Assembly (NCBI GenBank): GCA_947631625.1
Contig: CANRMA010000001.1
Span: 1-64,000 of the forward strand
Length of the DNA stretch: 64,000 nt
Direction of reading: 5' to 3'
Origin: an uncultured Lachnospiraceae bacterium
GTDB lineage: Bacteria; Bacillota; Clostridia; Lachnospirales; Lachnospiraceae
Both the position numbers and the translations under genes were made by a program. Positions 45,454 through 53,512 of this stretch are shown piece after piece (position 1 is the stretch's first letter; every line of letters begins with the position of its first letter). Under the pieces are notes generated by a model, which was not told the origin of the DNA, did no database searches, and saw nothing but the letters and a program-made list of their open reading frames with translations.

Positions 45454-46968
45454 CTATTTATCACCTCCGGCAATGGTACTCATAACCTTACTCTGATTAA
45501 GATCGTCGCCCGAAAGCTCGCCCACTACCTTACGATCCCTCATAACTATCAGACGGGAACAGGTACGCAGCATTTCGTCCAGTTCGGAAGATATGAAAGT
45601 CACGCTCATGCCTTCCGAAGCAAGTTTAAGCACCAGTTTCTGTATATCTATCTTAGTACCTACGTCAATACCGCGCGTAGGCTCATCCAGTATCAGATAC
45701 TCCGGATGCGTAAACAGCCACCTGGCAAGTATTACCTTCTGCTGATTACCACCGGAAAGAGATTTAATAGGCGTATCCGAAGACGCCGTCTTAATGCTCA
45801 GAAGTTTAATATATTCATCGGCTATCTTATTTGCCTCAGCCTTAGAGAACGGCTTAAAGAATCCTTTTAATACCTGCTGCGCAAGTATTATGTTGTCGCG
45901 AACGGAAAGATCTCCCACTATGCCGTCTATCTTACGGTCTTCCGGCAGATAGCCTATTCCGTTTCTCATCGCGTCTATGGGCTTACTTATCTTGACCGGT
46001 TTACCGTTCATTTTTACTTTGCCGCCCGTTACCCTGTCGGCTCCGAAAATGGTGCGCACGCACTCGCTTCGTCCGGAACCCAACAGTCCGGTAAATCCGT
46101 TTACTTCGCCCTTATTTATATGGAAATCAAATGGCTTAATGCCTGCGTCACTGACAAGCCCTTCGGCCTCCAGAACAGGCGCCATATCAGCTCCTTTGTC
46201 ATATGCGGTCTGTTCGCCATGAATATCCGCCATATCATCCAATTCTTTTCCAAGCATCTTGGAAACGAGCTGAACACGCGGCAGATCCTTTATAGCGTAT
46301 TCACCGACCAACTTACCGTCACGCATAACTGTTATCCTGTCACAGACTTCATATACCTGATCAAGAAAATGCGTAACAAAAATTATTCCGACTCCCTTGG
46401 CTTTAAGATCGCGCATAAGCTTAAACAGCTTAGCCACCTCCTGTTCATCCAAAGAAGATGTGGGTTCATCCAAAATCAATACCCTGCATTCCATATCGAC
46501 CGCCCTCGCGATCGCAATCATCTGCTGAACCGCTATGGAACAGCTTCCAAGCTGCTGCGTCGGTTTAGCCGGAATGTCCAACGATTTTAATATTTTATCT
46601 GTATCGGAATTAATTTTTTTCCAATTCAGCAACATATTTTCGGTACGTCCTATGTACATGTTCTCAGCTACCGAAAGATTGGGGCACAGCGTTATCTCCT
46701 GATATACGGTGCTTATTCCGAGCCGCTGCGCATCCTGAGGGGAACGTATCTCTACCGCCTTGTCATTCCCTTCCAGATAGATCTTACCTTCGTCCTTACT
46801 GTAAACCCCGGTCAAAACTTTAATTAAAGTAGATTTACCGGCGCCGTTTTCTCCCATAAGCGCATGTATCTCGCCTTTACGCAATGTAAAGTCTACCCCC
46901 TGCAACGCATGCACGCCGGGAAAGCTTTTGTCGATGCCTCTCATTTCTAATACAGATTCGTCTTTCAC
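45454..46968 (-). CDS. Sugar ABC transporter ATP-binding protein (duplicated ATPase)
   Basis: Two fused ATPase domains: first Walker A GENGAGKST, signature QLGSCSIAVQQM (degenerate), Walker B LILDEPTSSLD; second half has GLLGSGRSE, the signature LSGGNQQKV and LILDEPTRGID. This is the CUT2 layout (RbsA/AraG/YtfR), about 504 aa. Chosen start is the GTG at 46968, eight bases after AGGAGGTGA; another GTG at 46980 overlaps the ribosome site. It ends 1 nt before the permease start. Confidence 0.93.
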   Translation of the reverse strand: MKDESVLEMRGIDKSFPGVHALQGVDFTLRKGEIHALMGENGAGKSTLIKVLTGVYSKDEGKIYLEGNDKAVEIRSPQDAQRLGISTVYQEITLCPNLSVAENMYIGRTENMLLNWKKINSDTDKILKSLDIPAKPTQQLGSCSIAVQQMIAIARAVDMECRVLILDEPTSSLDEQEVAKLFKLMRDLKAKGVGIIFVTHFLDQVYEVCDRITVMRDGKLVGEYAIKDLPRVQLVSKMLGKELDDMADIHGEQTAYDKGADMAPVLEAEGLVSDAGIKPFDFHINKGEVNGFTGLLGSGRSECVRTIFGADRVTGGKVKMNGKPVKISKPIDAMRNGIGYLPEDRKIDGIVGDLSVRDNIILAQQVLKGFFKPFSKAEANKIADEYIKLLSIKTASSDTPIKSLSGGNQQKVILARWLFTHPEYLILDEPTRGIDVGTKIDIQKLVLKLASEGMSVTFISSELDEMLRTCSRLIVMRDRKVVGELSGDDLNQSKVMSTIAGGDK

Positions 46969-47006
46969 CCCTGAGTTCACCTCCTGAAATTATTTTTTTA
47001 TAGAAG

Positions 47007-47052
47007 AAAGCGCGGTGCAGATATATTTTGCATTTATGCTGCGCCGCGCTTT
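47007..47052 (-). promoter_or_regulatory. Stem-loop between binding-protein and ATPase genes
   Basis: AAAGCGCGGTGCAG pairs with CTGCGCCGCGCTTT (14 bp, one G-U) around an 18-nt loop, with no T tract after it. It sits where binding-protein mRNAs of ABC importers are usually protected or transcription is partly stopped to make more binding protein than transporter. Confidence 0.7.
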
Positions 47053-47084
47053 AACTACCTTAAATAATTATATCTGTCGGATCA

Positions 47085-48170
47085 TTAGATACCATAGTTA
47101 GCTATATCATCATCTGTGATAGTTTCTGCGTCAAAACCTTTCTCGTCCATAATGATAACTTTCTGATCAAGTGTTCCGCCGCTCTCTAAAGTCTTAATGA
47201 TCTCATCAATGTAGGAAGCCTGGAAAGGATTACACTGTCCGTCATAGTTCCAGTTTCCTGCTTTTAATTCTTCAAGAGCCCATGTATTTGTATCAAAGCC
47301 CATGATGATTACGTCGCCGTCAACACCATGTGAAATGTTGGCATTGTCAAGAGCAGCAACCGCGCCCTTAGCCATATCGTCGTTCTCTGCATAGATTACG
47401 TTGAACTCTTTGCCTGAATCGATTACAGACTGAACGATCTGCTGAGCTTTCTCAGCATTCCACTCAGCGGTCTGCTCTGCAACGATATTCCAACCTTTTT
47501 CTTCTGCTGCTGCCTGAAGCGCGCCTGAACGTCCCTGCTGTGCAGCGGAACCCATAACGCCCTGTATATGAATAATGTTATAAGCATCAAGATTCTGGCC
47601 TGCTAACCAGTCAACGGCTGTCTGGCCTTCCTGATCCATATCGGAAATAATGGATGCTTCATAAAGGCTCTCGTCTGCATCGATAGTACGGTCAAACAGA
47701 ATTACTCTGACGCCTGCGTCCTGCGCATCCTGAAGAACTGAATCCCAACCTGCAGTATCTGCTGCCGAAAGAAGCAGATAGTCAACGCCGTCCTGAATGA
47801 ACTTCTGAGCAGCGGTGATCTGCTCGTCATTCTTTAAGCTGTATGCAAAATCAGCATCATAGTCATTCTCTTCAGTAAACATATTCTGCAGATCGTTTAC
47901 GTTTGCGGTACGATATCCGGACTCACTGGGATCGTTGTTGATGATACCTACTTTGATAAGCTCTCCTGATGCTGCCGTATCAGCGGGCGCTTCCGCCGTA
48001 GTGTCCGCAGGCGCTTCGGCAGTTGTATCTGCAGGAGCTTCTGCAGTAGTATCCGCTGTGGTGTCTGCGGGAGCCGATGTTGCGGCGCTGTCGTCTCCAC
48101 CGCCGCAGCCTGTTAATACTGCAGCTATCATTGCTGTGCTAAGTACAACACTTAACAATTTCTTTTTCAT
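47085..48170 (-). CDS. Sugar-binding lipoprotein of the pentose ABC importer
   Basis: 361 aa. Lipoprotein signal with lipobox LTGC (Cys22), then a linker of repeated APADTTAE units (about 34-66), then a periplasmic-binding-protein type 1 fold of the YtfQ/RbsB type (IKVGIINNDPSESGYRTANV, ILFDRTIDADESLYEASIIS, NVIYAENDDMAKGAVAALD, MGFDTNTWALEEL). It binds the sugar outside the membrane and delivers it to the two permeases. Being first in an operon with araA and araD, L-arabinose (perhaps furanose) is the likely ligand; this is inference. Confidence 0.92.
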   Translation of the reverse strand: MKKKLLSVVLSTAMIAAVLTGCGGGDDSAATSAPADTTADTTAEAPADTTAEAPADTTAEAPADTAASGELIKVGIINNDPSESGYRTANVNDLQNMFTEENDYDADFAYSLKNDEQITAAQKFIQDGVDYLLLSAADTAGWDSVLQDAQDAGVRVILFDRTIDADESLYEASIISDMDQEGQTAVDWLAGQNLDAYNIIHIQGVMGSAAQQGRSGALQAAAEEKGWNIVAEQTAEWNAEKAQQIVQSVIDSGKEFNVIYAENDDMAKGAVAALDNANISHGVDGDVIIMGFDTNTWALEELKAGNWNYDGQCNPFQASYIDEIIKTLESGGTLDQKVIIMDEKGFDAETITDDDIANYGI

Positions 48171-48229
48171 GTTTCTATATCCTCCTTTTTTTCTGTAAGA
48201 ACATATATTGTGAGTTTCTTACGCTTAAC

Positions 48230-48258
48230 AGTTTACCATAATAATATTTTATTTTCAA
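48230..48258 (-). promoter_or_regulatory. Candidate promoter of the pentose operon
   Basis: Minus strand TTGAAA (48253-48258), 17-bp spacer, TAAACT (48230-48235), about 60 bp upstream of the binding-protein start. Between -10 and start lies TTAAGCGTAAGAAACTCAC, a possible regulator site. Confidence 0.5.
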
Positions 48259-48391
48259 TATATTTATACTATTTTTTAGTTATTTTTTATCACATTTTAT
48301 AATAGTTTTCATATAAATCTTTATTGCCCTGTCTTACCGGTCTTTGCTTGTTTCACAGTTTCCGTTTTTTTATAAAATATAAGCTGAATAA

Positions 48392-48420
48392 TTGCATATT
48401 TATTCAAATAGGTGTAATAT
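48392..48420 (+). promoter_or_regulatory. Promoter of the plus-strand diguanylate cyclase gene
   Basis: TTGCAT (48392-48397), 17-bp spacer, TAATAT (48415-48420), followed by a 62-nt leader and GAAAGGCGGA before the ATG. The spacer overlaps a GAATAA/TTATTC inverted repeat. Confidence 0.55.
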
Positions 48421-48489
48421 TATTCCGTAGGCTGTTCCGTAAGGAATTATTATACGGATATCAACGCAGATTTATGAAAGGCGGACAGA

Positions 48490-49584
48490 ATGAGCCATAT
48501 TATCGGTCTGTTCCATAAAATATCGAATTTCATAACCAAAGATACCAGCAGCGAAAACGAATCTCCCAAGCTGTTGGTCGTCACGCGCATCATAGCGCTG
48601 TCCATGTTGGCCTATGTAACGATAAGCTTCTTTTTTTACATAAATATCATTAATACATTTATAATTGTATTTTCTTTGATATCATTTATGACATTTCTTG
48701 CCATAGTCATATTTTCATACAGGGCCAAAACGTCCACTATCGTCTATGCGCTCAATATTTCCATATTGTTATGGGCCGCGTCGGTATTATCCTACTTCGG
48801 TTGGAACAGCGGCGCTCAGCAGTTCATTACGGTATTGTTGGTTTTGTGCTTCTTTTCAAGCTATGGGAAATACAAGCTCAAGATATATTACGCGATCGCT
48901 CTTGGGATATTTAGAATTTATCTGTATTTCGTATCCCATAATACCCCCTCGGCGGCCGCTTATGACGACAGGCTGTCATATATATTACAGATCATCAATA
49001 CCGCAGCCATTTTCTGGTGCATATCGGTTATCGCCTATATTTTCGGCAAAGAATCGCGCTCACTGGAATACAAGTTGGTCACTTACAACAGCAAATTGGA
49101 AGATCAGGCCAATACAGACGCGCTGACCGAATTATACAACCGCCGCAAGGCCTGGGAATATCTGCATGAAGTCATAGAATCCGGCAAGCATGATTACATA
49201 AGCATATGTATCTGCGATATAGATTTCTTCAAAAAAGTCAACGACAGTTACGGACACGACATGGGCGACGTCGTACTAAAGCAGCTTGCCAAAACCATGA
49301 AAGATACTTTGGAAAAATACAGCTTTATCGCAAGATGGGGCGGCGAAGAGTTCCTGATCGTATTTCCCGACCAAAACGGCGACGAATCCTTTATGCTGCT
49401 GAGCAGGCTTCAGGATAATATACGCGCCATGCAGTTTACGTCCGGCGAAAAAACTTTTAAAGTAACCATGACTTTCGGTCTTGCCGAATATGACTTCAAT
49501 TTGGGTCTTGACAACGCGCTCAAGGAGGCGGATGAGAAACTGTACATGGGAAAAGCCAACGGACGCGACCAGATAGTCTTTTAG
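48490..49584 (+). CDS. Membrane diguanylate cyclase (GGEEF)
   Basis: 364 aa. Six hydrophobic segments (about 33-185) and a C-terminal GGDEF domain with the active motif RWGGEEF. The catalytic residues look complete (DIDFFKKVNDSYGHDMGD). The RxxD inhibitory site five residues upstream is missing (the sequence there is YSFIA), in contrast to the other GGDEF protein of this window. It starts divergently from the pentose importer. Confidence 0.92.
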   Translation: MSHIIGLFHKISNFITKDTSSENESPKLLVVTRIIALSMLAYVTISFFFYINIINTFIIVFSLISFMTFLAIVIFSYRAKTSTIVYALNISILLWAASVLSYFGWNSGAQQFITVLLVLCFFSSYGKYKLKIYYAIALGIFRIYLYFVSHNTPSAAAYDDRLSYILQIINTAAIFWCISVIAYIFGKESRSLEYKLVTYNSKLEDQANTDALTELYNRRKAWEYLHEVIESGKHDYISICICDIDFFKKVNDSYGHDMGDVVLKQLAKTMKDTLEKYSFIARWGGEEFLIVFPDQNGDESFMLLSRLQDNIRAMQFTSGEKTFKVTMTFGLAEYDFNLGLDNALKEADEKLYMGKANGRDQIVF

Positions 49585-49656
49585 CCTGTACGTCAGTCTT
49601 AATTTATTGCATAACTGCATATATTAAATTAAAACTCAGCAAATCAGGTCATTCTA

Positions 49657-51492
49657 TTGAAGAAAAAGAAATTTTCCCCTATACAATGGATAGGCGCTAT
49701 TGCGCTGTTTATCTTATTTATTTTATTAACGCTTTTTATTTACGGCTTCTTCCACGAAGAGTCAAGATTTGAAAAATTTCTGAATAACTTCTTTATATCA
49801 GAACTTTCCTCCAACCCAATCACCCTGCACTATACCTTGGCGGACTCTTCCGAATACGGGATAGATGAAAGCGCCCTTACCCTGCCTGTATATAATACGG
49901 AGCAGTTTTCGGACACTTTAAGCAATTTAGACAAAACTCTTTCCGAGCTAAAAAAATTTAACGCCAAAAGGCTGTCTCCGGACAATCAGTATGCCTATAT
50001 ACTTCTTTGCAGTTATTTGACAGCCGCCAGGGAATGTTCGTCCTATCAATATTTTGACGAACCCCTGTCCCCCTCTTCGGGGGTTTTGTCCGAACTTCCC
50101 ATATTGCTTGCCGAGTACCGCATATCTTCCTTAAAAGACGTTGAAAATTATCTTTCCATTCTTTCGCAGGTACCCGGCTATTTTGAAGGCCTCATGCTTT
50201 ATGAACGGGAAAAATCTGCCAACGGCATGTTTATGTCAGACAGCGCGGCCGACAAGCTCATAGAACAATGCGCAACGCTTATGGATACGCAGGCCATGAA
50301 AAACGGCGAGCATTTTCTGGAACTTACATTTAACGAGCGGCTGTCAAAATTAGTTGAGCAAAATTTAATTGACAACAATGAAGCTTTGCATTTTGAATCG
50401 GAAAATAAGCGGCTTCTTACAACGGTAGTGGCTCCCGCGTATGACAAAATGGCGGATGAGCTGACTCTTTTGAAAGGCAGCGGAAACGATTCCTGCGGTC
50501 TTGCAAATTATAAAGGCGGCAGGGAATATTACACAGCTTATCTGCGTCTCACAACAGGCTCTTATCGTGATATCGATAAAATCAAAAAAATGCTTGCCAC
50601 AGACTTTGAACATAACCTTACAAAGCTTATCGCATTAGCCGGCAGACATCCTGCCATCGGCAATTATATTTCCTCCGGCCCGATAACATTTCCCGCAATG
50701 TCACAGGAGGATATGCTCACGAAGCTGCGCGGCATGATGCGCGAGGACTATCCGGATATTCCTTTTTCCGATAACGGCGACGCCTCCTGCGAGATCAAGT
50801 ATGTAAACGACTCACTTGAGCCATACACCGCTCCCGCATTTTATATGACGCCACCGATAGACAATTCCAGAGACAATACAATATACATCAACAGACAGAC
50901 AACGCACGGCGGTCTTTCCCTTTTTACAACGCTGGCCCATGAAGGCTATCCGGGGCACTTGTACCAGACCGTATACAGCCGCCAACATATGCAGGGAAAA
51001 AATACCGCAAAATTACAGAATATATTATATTACGGCGGTTACATAGAGGGTTGGGCCATGTATGCGGAACTTAATTCTTATGATTATGCGATAGCCTTAA
51101 GCAAGGATACACAGCCCGAAACGGAATACATATACGAAGCGGACAAATTAAACCGACAGATTCAGTTATGCCTGTATTCCCTTCTCGATATCATGATCCA
51201 CTATGACGGCGCCGATTACGATAAGGTAAGCGCGCTTCTTAACGCCATAGGCTTCACCGACGAGGCAGGCATACGCGCCGTCTACGAATACATAGTTGAA
51301 GAACCCTGCAATTACTTAAAATATTATCTTGGATATCTGGAGATCTTGGAATTAAAAGAAAAAGCTATGGAGATGTGGGGCCGTGACTATACGCCTAAAA
51401 GCTTCCATACATTTATATTAAATAACGGCCCGGCAGATTACAGAACGCTTGAAAGACTGCTCAATTTATCTTCGAAAGAAAAAACCGGTTAA
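49657..51492 (+). CDS. DUF885 family membrane-anchored metallopeptidase-like protein
   Basis: 611 aa starting at a TTG. One N-terminal membrane helix (about 10-31) then a DUF885 domain with TLAHEGYPGHLYQT (HExxxxH-type metal motif), YYGGYIEGWAMYAE and, at the C terminus, EEPCNYLKYYLGYLEI. DUF885 proteins are thought to be zinc-dependent peptidases related to thermolysin-like folds; substrate unknown. The 3' end overlaps the convergent MarR gene by 32 nt. The leader contains AGGTC at the expected distance. Confidence 0.88.
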   Translation: MKKKKFSPIQWIGAIALFILFILLTLFIYGFFHEESRFEKFLNNFFISELSSNPITLHYTLADSSEYGIDESALTLPVYNTEQFSDTLSNLDKTLSELKKFNAKRLSPDNQYAYILLCSYLTAARECSSYQYFDEPLSPSSGVLSELPILLAEYRISSLKDVENYLSILSQVPGYFEGLMLYEREKSANGMFMSDSAADKLIEQCATLMDTQAMKNGEHFLELTFNERLSKLVEQNLIDNNEALHFESENKRLLTTVVAPAYDKMADELTLLKGSGNDSCGLANYKGGREYYTAYLRLTTGSYRDIDKIKKMLATDFEHNLTKLIALAGRHPAIGNYISSGPITFPAMSQEDMLTKLRGMMREDYPDIPFSDNGDASCEIKYVNDSLEPYTAPAFYMTPPIDNSRDNTIYINRQTTHGGLSLFTTLAHEGYPGHLYQTVYSRQHMQGKNTAKLQNILYYGGYIEGWAMYAELNSYDYAIALSKDTQPETEYIYEADKLNRQIQLCLYSLLDIMIHYDGADYDKVSALLNAIGFTDEAGIRAVYEYIVEEPCNYLKYYLGYLEILELKEKAMEMWGRDYTPKSFHTFILNNGPADYRTLERLLNLSSKEKTG

Positions 51493-51901
51493 TACGGCCG
51501 AGCGCCTTCTCCAACACCTGCTTCTCTTCCTCGGACAGCTGTTCCACTATGCTTTCGATCATTTTTTCATGGAAGCTGCGGTGGTGGAGAAAGGCCTCTT
51601 TGCCCTTTGGGGTAAGTGAAATAAGCACTACGCGCCTGTCTTCCTCACTCCTTGTTCTATCCACATAACCTTTTTTAACAAGGCTGTTGACCGCTATGGT
51701 CAGCGTTCCAGTCGTAACGCGAAGCGCCTTGGCAACAGTGGTCATATTTTTCTGCCCGTCCATCCCTATGGCTTCTATAACGTGCATATCATTGGCGGTT
51801 ACATCTTTATATTCGCCTGTTCTCATGGACTGTTCCTCTATCGTATTAATGTTACGGAACAGCTTGACCAAAACGTCATTAAGCGCAGTATTGATATCCA
51901 T
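51461..51901 (-). CDS. FabT-like MarR-family repressor
   Basis: 146 aa winged-helix protein. FRNINTIEEQSMRTGEYKDV, then TANDMHVIEAIGM, and the recognition segment MTTVAKALRVTTGTLTIAVN and SLVKKGYVDRTRSEEDRRVV match the FabT branch of MarR, which represses fatty-acid synthesis genes with acyl-ACP as co-repressor. A FabT-type box overlaps its promoter (51961-51973). A fab cluster lies 9 kb away in the same window. The assignment to FabT is from sequence resemblance. Confidence 0.82.
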   Translation of the reverse strand: MDINTALNDVLVKLFRNINTIEEQSMRTGEYKDVTANDMHVIEAIGMDGQKNMTTVAKALRVTTGTLTIAVNSLVKKGYVDRTRSEEDRRVVLISLTPKGKEAFLHHRSFHEKMIESIVEQLSEEEKQVLEKALGRINRFFLSKIN

Positions 51902-51943
51902 AATAACTATTAAGCCTTTCCCAAACTAAGTTGATATGCATTT

Positions 51944-51973
51944 ATTTTATCAAAAATTAGTTTGAGAGTCAAA
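51944..51973 (-). promoter_or_regulatory. Promoter of the FabT-like gene with FabT-type operator
   Basis: Minus strand TTGACT (51967-51972), 17-bp spacer, TAAAAT (51944-51949). The -35 is inside the palindrome TTTGA-GAG-TCAAA (51961-51973), which fits the FabT box consensus of streptococci (TTTGA N3 TCAAA), indicating autorepression. Confidence 0.75.
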
Positions 51974-52038
51974 TAATTTGGGTTGTTTAACTATTTATCT
52001 GTTTAACTATTTATTAACTATTTACCGCATTTACCTGT

Positions 52039-52572
52039 TTATCCTGCCATCGCGCCTGCCAGAATAATGCTTGCCGCAACGCCCGCCGCAGTGGTAAGCA
52101 GCGCGCCTGCCAGCGTATACCTGGTCTTGGTCACTTTGGCGGCCATATAATACACCGACATTGTATAGAACACCGTCTCGGTGCAGCTCATCATAATGGA
52201 CGTAGTCATTCCGAGCACAGAGTCAGGACCGTGATTTTTGAAAATATCAAGCACAAGTCCCGTCGCCGCCGAAGACGAAAACATTTTGATGAGTATGAGC
52301 GGCACAAGCTCCGGAGAAAAGCCAAGCCTTTTCGCAACGCCCGAAAAAAGTCCGGCAAGAAAATCCAGAAAACCGGAAGCCCTCAAAACGCCTACCGCTA
52401 TCATAAGGCCGACCAACGTAGGCATGATCTGTATCACTGTATTAAATCCGTCCTTAGCCCCCTTAATAAAATCTTCATAAACTTTGGTCTTTGACGCAAG
52501 ACCATATGCGACGATATAAAAAATGATCACCGGAATGATAATATTGGAAAAATGGGTGAAAAGCTGTATCAT
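52039..52572 (-). CDS. spmB: Spore maturation protein SpmB
   Basis: 177 aa integral membrane protein of the nucleoside-recognition (Gate) family. GAKDGFNTVIQIMPTLVGLM, KMFSSSAATGLVLDIF and SCTETVFYTMSVYYMAA are typical of SpmB, required for spore core dehydration. Its usual partner spmA is on the same strand but about 8.2 kb upstream (60207-60803), with accessory genes in between. Confidence 0.92.
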   Translation of the reverse strand: MIQLFTHFSNIIIPVIIFYIVAYGLASKTKVYEDFIKGAKDGFNTVIQIMPTLVGLMIAVGVLRASGFLDFLAGLFSGVAKRLGFSPELVPLILIKMFSSSAATGLVLDIFKNHGPDSVLGMTTSIMMSCTETVFYTMSVYYMAAKVTKTRYTLAGALLTTAAGVAASIILAGAMAG

Positions 52573-52639
52573 AGATATGCCTGCACATATTTTCTTTTTT
52601 AAATTTATGCAGACTTGTTTGCATTTATGATGCTATTCG

Positions 52640-52724
52640 CTTTTATGAATATGGATTATCCGCTTTTACGAATATGGATTATCCGCTTTTACGAATATGG
52701 ATTATCCGCTTTTACGAATATGAT
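52640..52724. repeat. 23-bp tandem repeat upstream of the response-regulator gene
   Basis: Nearly four copies of CTTTTACGAATATGGATTAT plus CCG; the first has one change and the last is truncated into TATGATAAAAT, a good -10 element. They lie between spmB and the response-regulator gene, 30-115 bp upstream of its ATG, where an activator could bind. Confidence 0.85.
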
Positions 52725-52754
52725 AAAATAAGCTAAGGAGGGGTGGCGGTAAAT

Positions 52755-53510
52755 ATGCATACAATACTTATAGTTGAAGATGACAAGGCCCTTGCGGAAG
52801 GTCTTACGCGGGCTCTTACATCAGCGCAGCAAAGCGTAAAAAGCTGCGCCGGAATAAAGGCTGCCAAGACCGAACTTTCAGAAAAGAATTATTCTCTCAT
52901 AATTCTGGACATTAATCTGCCGGACGGAAACGGGTTTGATCTTCTTAACTTTATAAAAAGCAAATATGACACTCCTGTCATAATTTTAAGCGCAAACGAT
53001 ATGGAATCTGACATTGTATCAGGTATAGAGCTTGGGGCCGACGACTACATAACCAAACCGTTCAGTCTCGCAATCTTACGCGCAAGGGTCAATGCCATAT
53101 TCCGAAAAACCGCCTCGGATAAGGAGTCTGCATCACAGCATAAAAGAGACTGCTACACTCAGGACGGTTACGTTTTTGATTTTAAAAAAATTGAATTCTA
53201 TCATGACGGCAAACTGATCGACCTAAGCAGAACAGAGCAGAAACTTCTGCGCATACTGACCGAAAATGCCGGAATAACGCTCACCCGCGGCCGCCTGATG
53301 GATTTCGTCTGGTCGGACGGCTCGGAATTTGTTGATGAAAACGCCCTTTCCGTTGTGGTTAAAAGACTGCGCGACAAGCTTTCCGCACAGGCTTATATAA
53401 AGACCGTCTACGGAATCGGATATATTTGGAACAATAATGACAAAACCACGCCACAATCACAATCACATCCACATTCACAATCACATTCACATAAGAAGGA
53501 GACTTTATAA
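52755..53510 (+). CDS. OmpR-family response regulator with His/Ser/Gln-rich tail
   Basis: 251 aa from the ATG at 52755 (AAGGAGGGG upstream). Receiver domain: acidic pair VEDD, phosphoacceptor Asp52 in LDINLPDG, Lys101 in ITKPF. Winged-helix DNA-binding domain ends with LRDKLSAQAYIKTVYGIGYIW. The last about 18 residues are an odd polar tail, QSQSHPHSQSHSH, coded by a CACAAT/CACATT microsatellite. It pairs with the histidine kinase 2 bp downstream. Confidence 0.92.
   Translation: MHTILIVEDDKALAEGLTRALTSAQQSVKSCAGIKAAKTELSEKNYSLIILDINLPDGNGFDLLNFIKSKYDTPVIILSANDMESDIVSGIELGADDYITKPFSLAILRARVNAIFRKTASDKESASQHKRDCYTQDGYVFDFKKIEFYHDGKLIDLSRTEQKLLRILTENAGITLTRGRLMDFVWSDGSEFVDENALSVVVKRLRDKLSAQAYIKTVYGIGYIWNNNDKTTPQSQSHPHSQSHSHKKETL
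53449..53492. repeat. Hexamer microsatellite at the end of the response-regulator gene
   Basis: Runs of CACAAT, CACATC and CACATT in-frame units encode the HS/QS-rich tail and lead straight into the kinase ribosome site AAGGAG. Confidence 0.8.
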
Positions 53511-53512
53511 TT

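Noticed and set aside
52640-52724. 23-bp repeats as a CRISPR array
   Set aside because: Copies are directly adjacent with no spacers; a promoter-type tandem repeat fits better.
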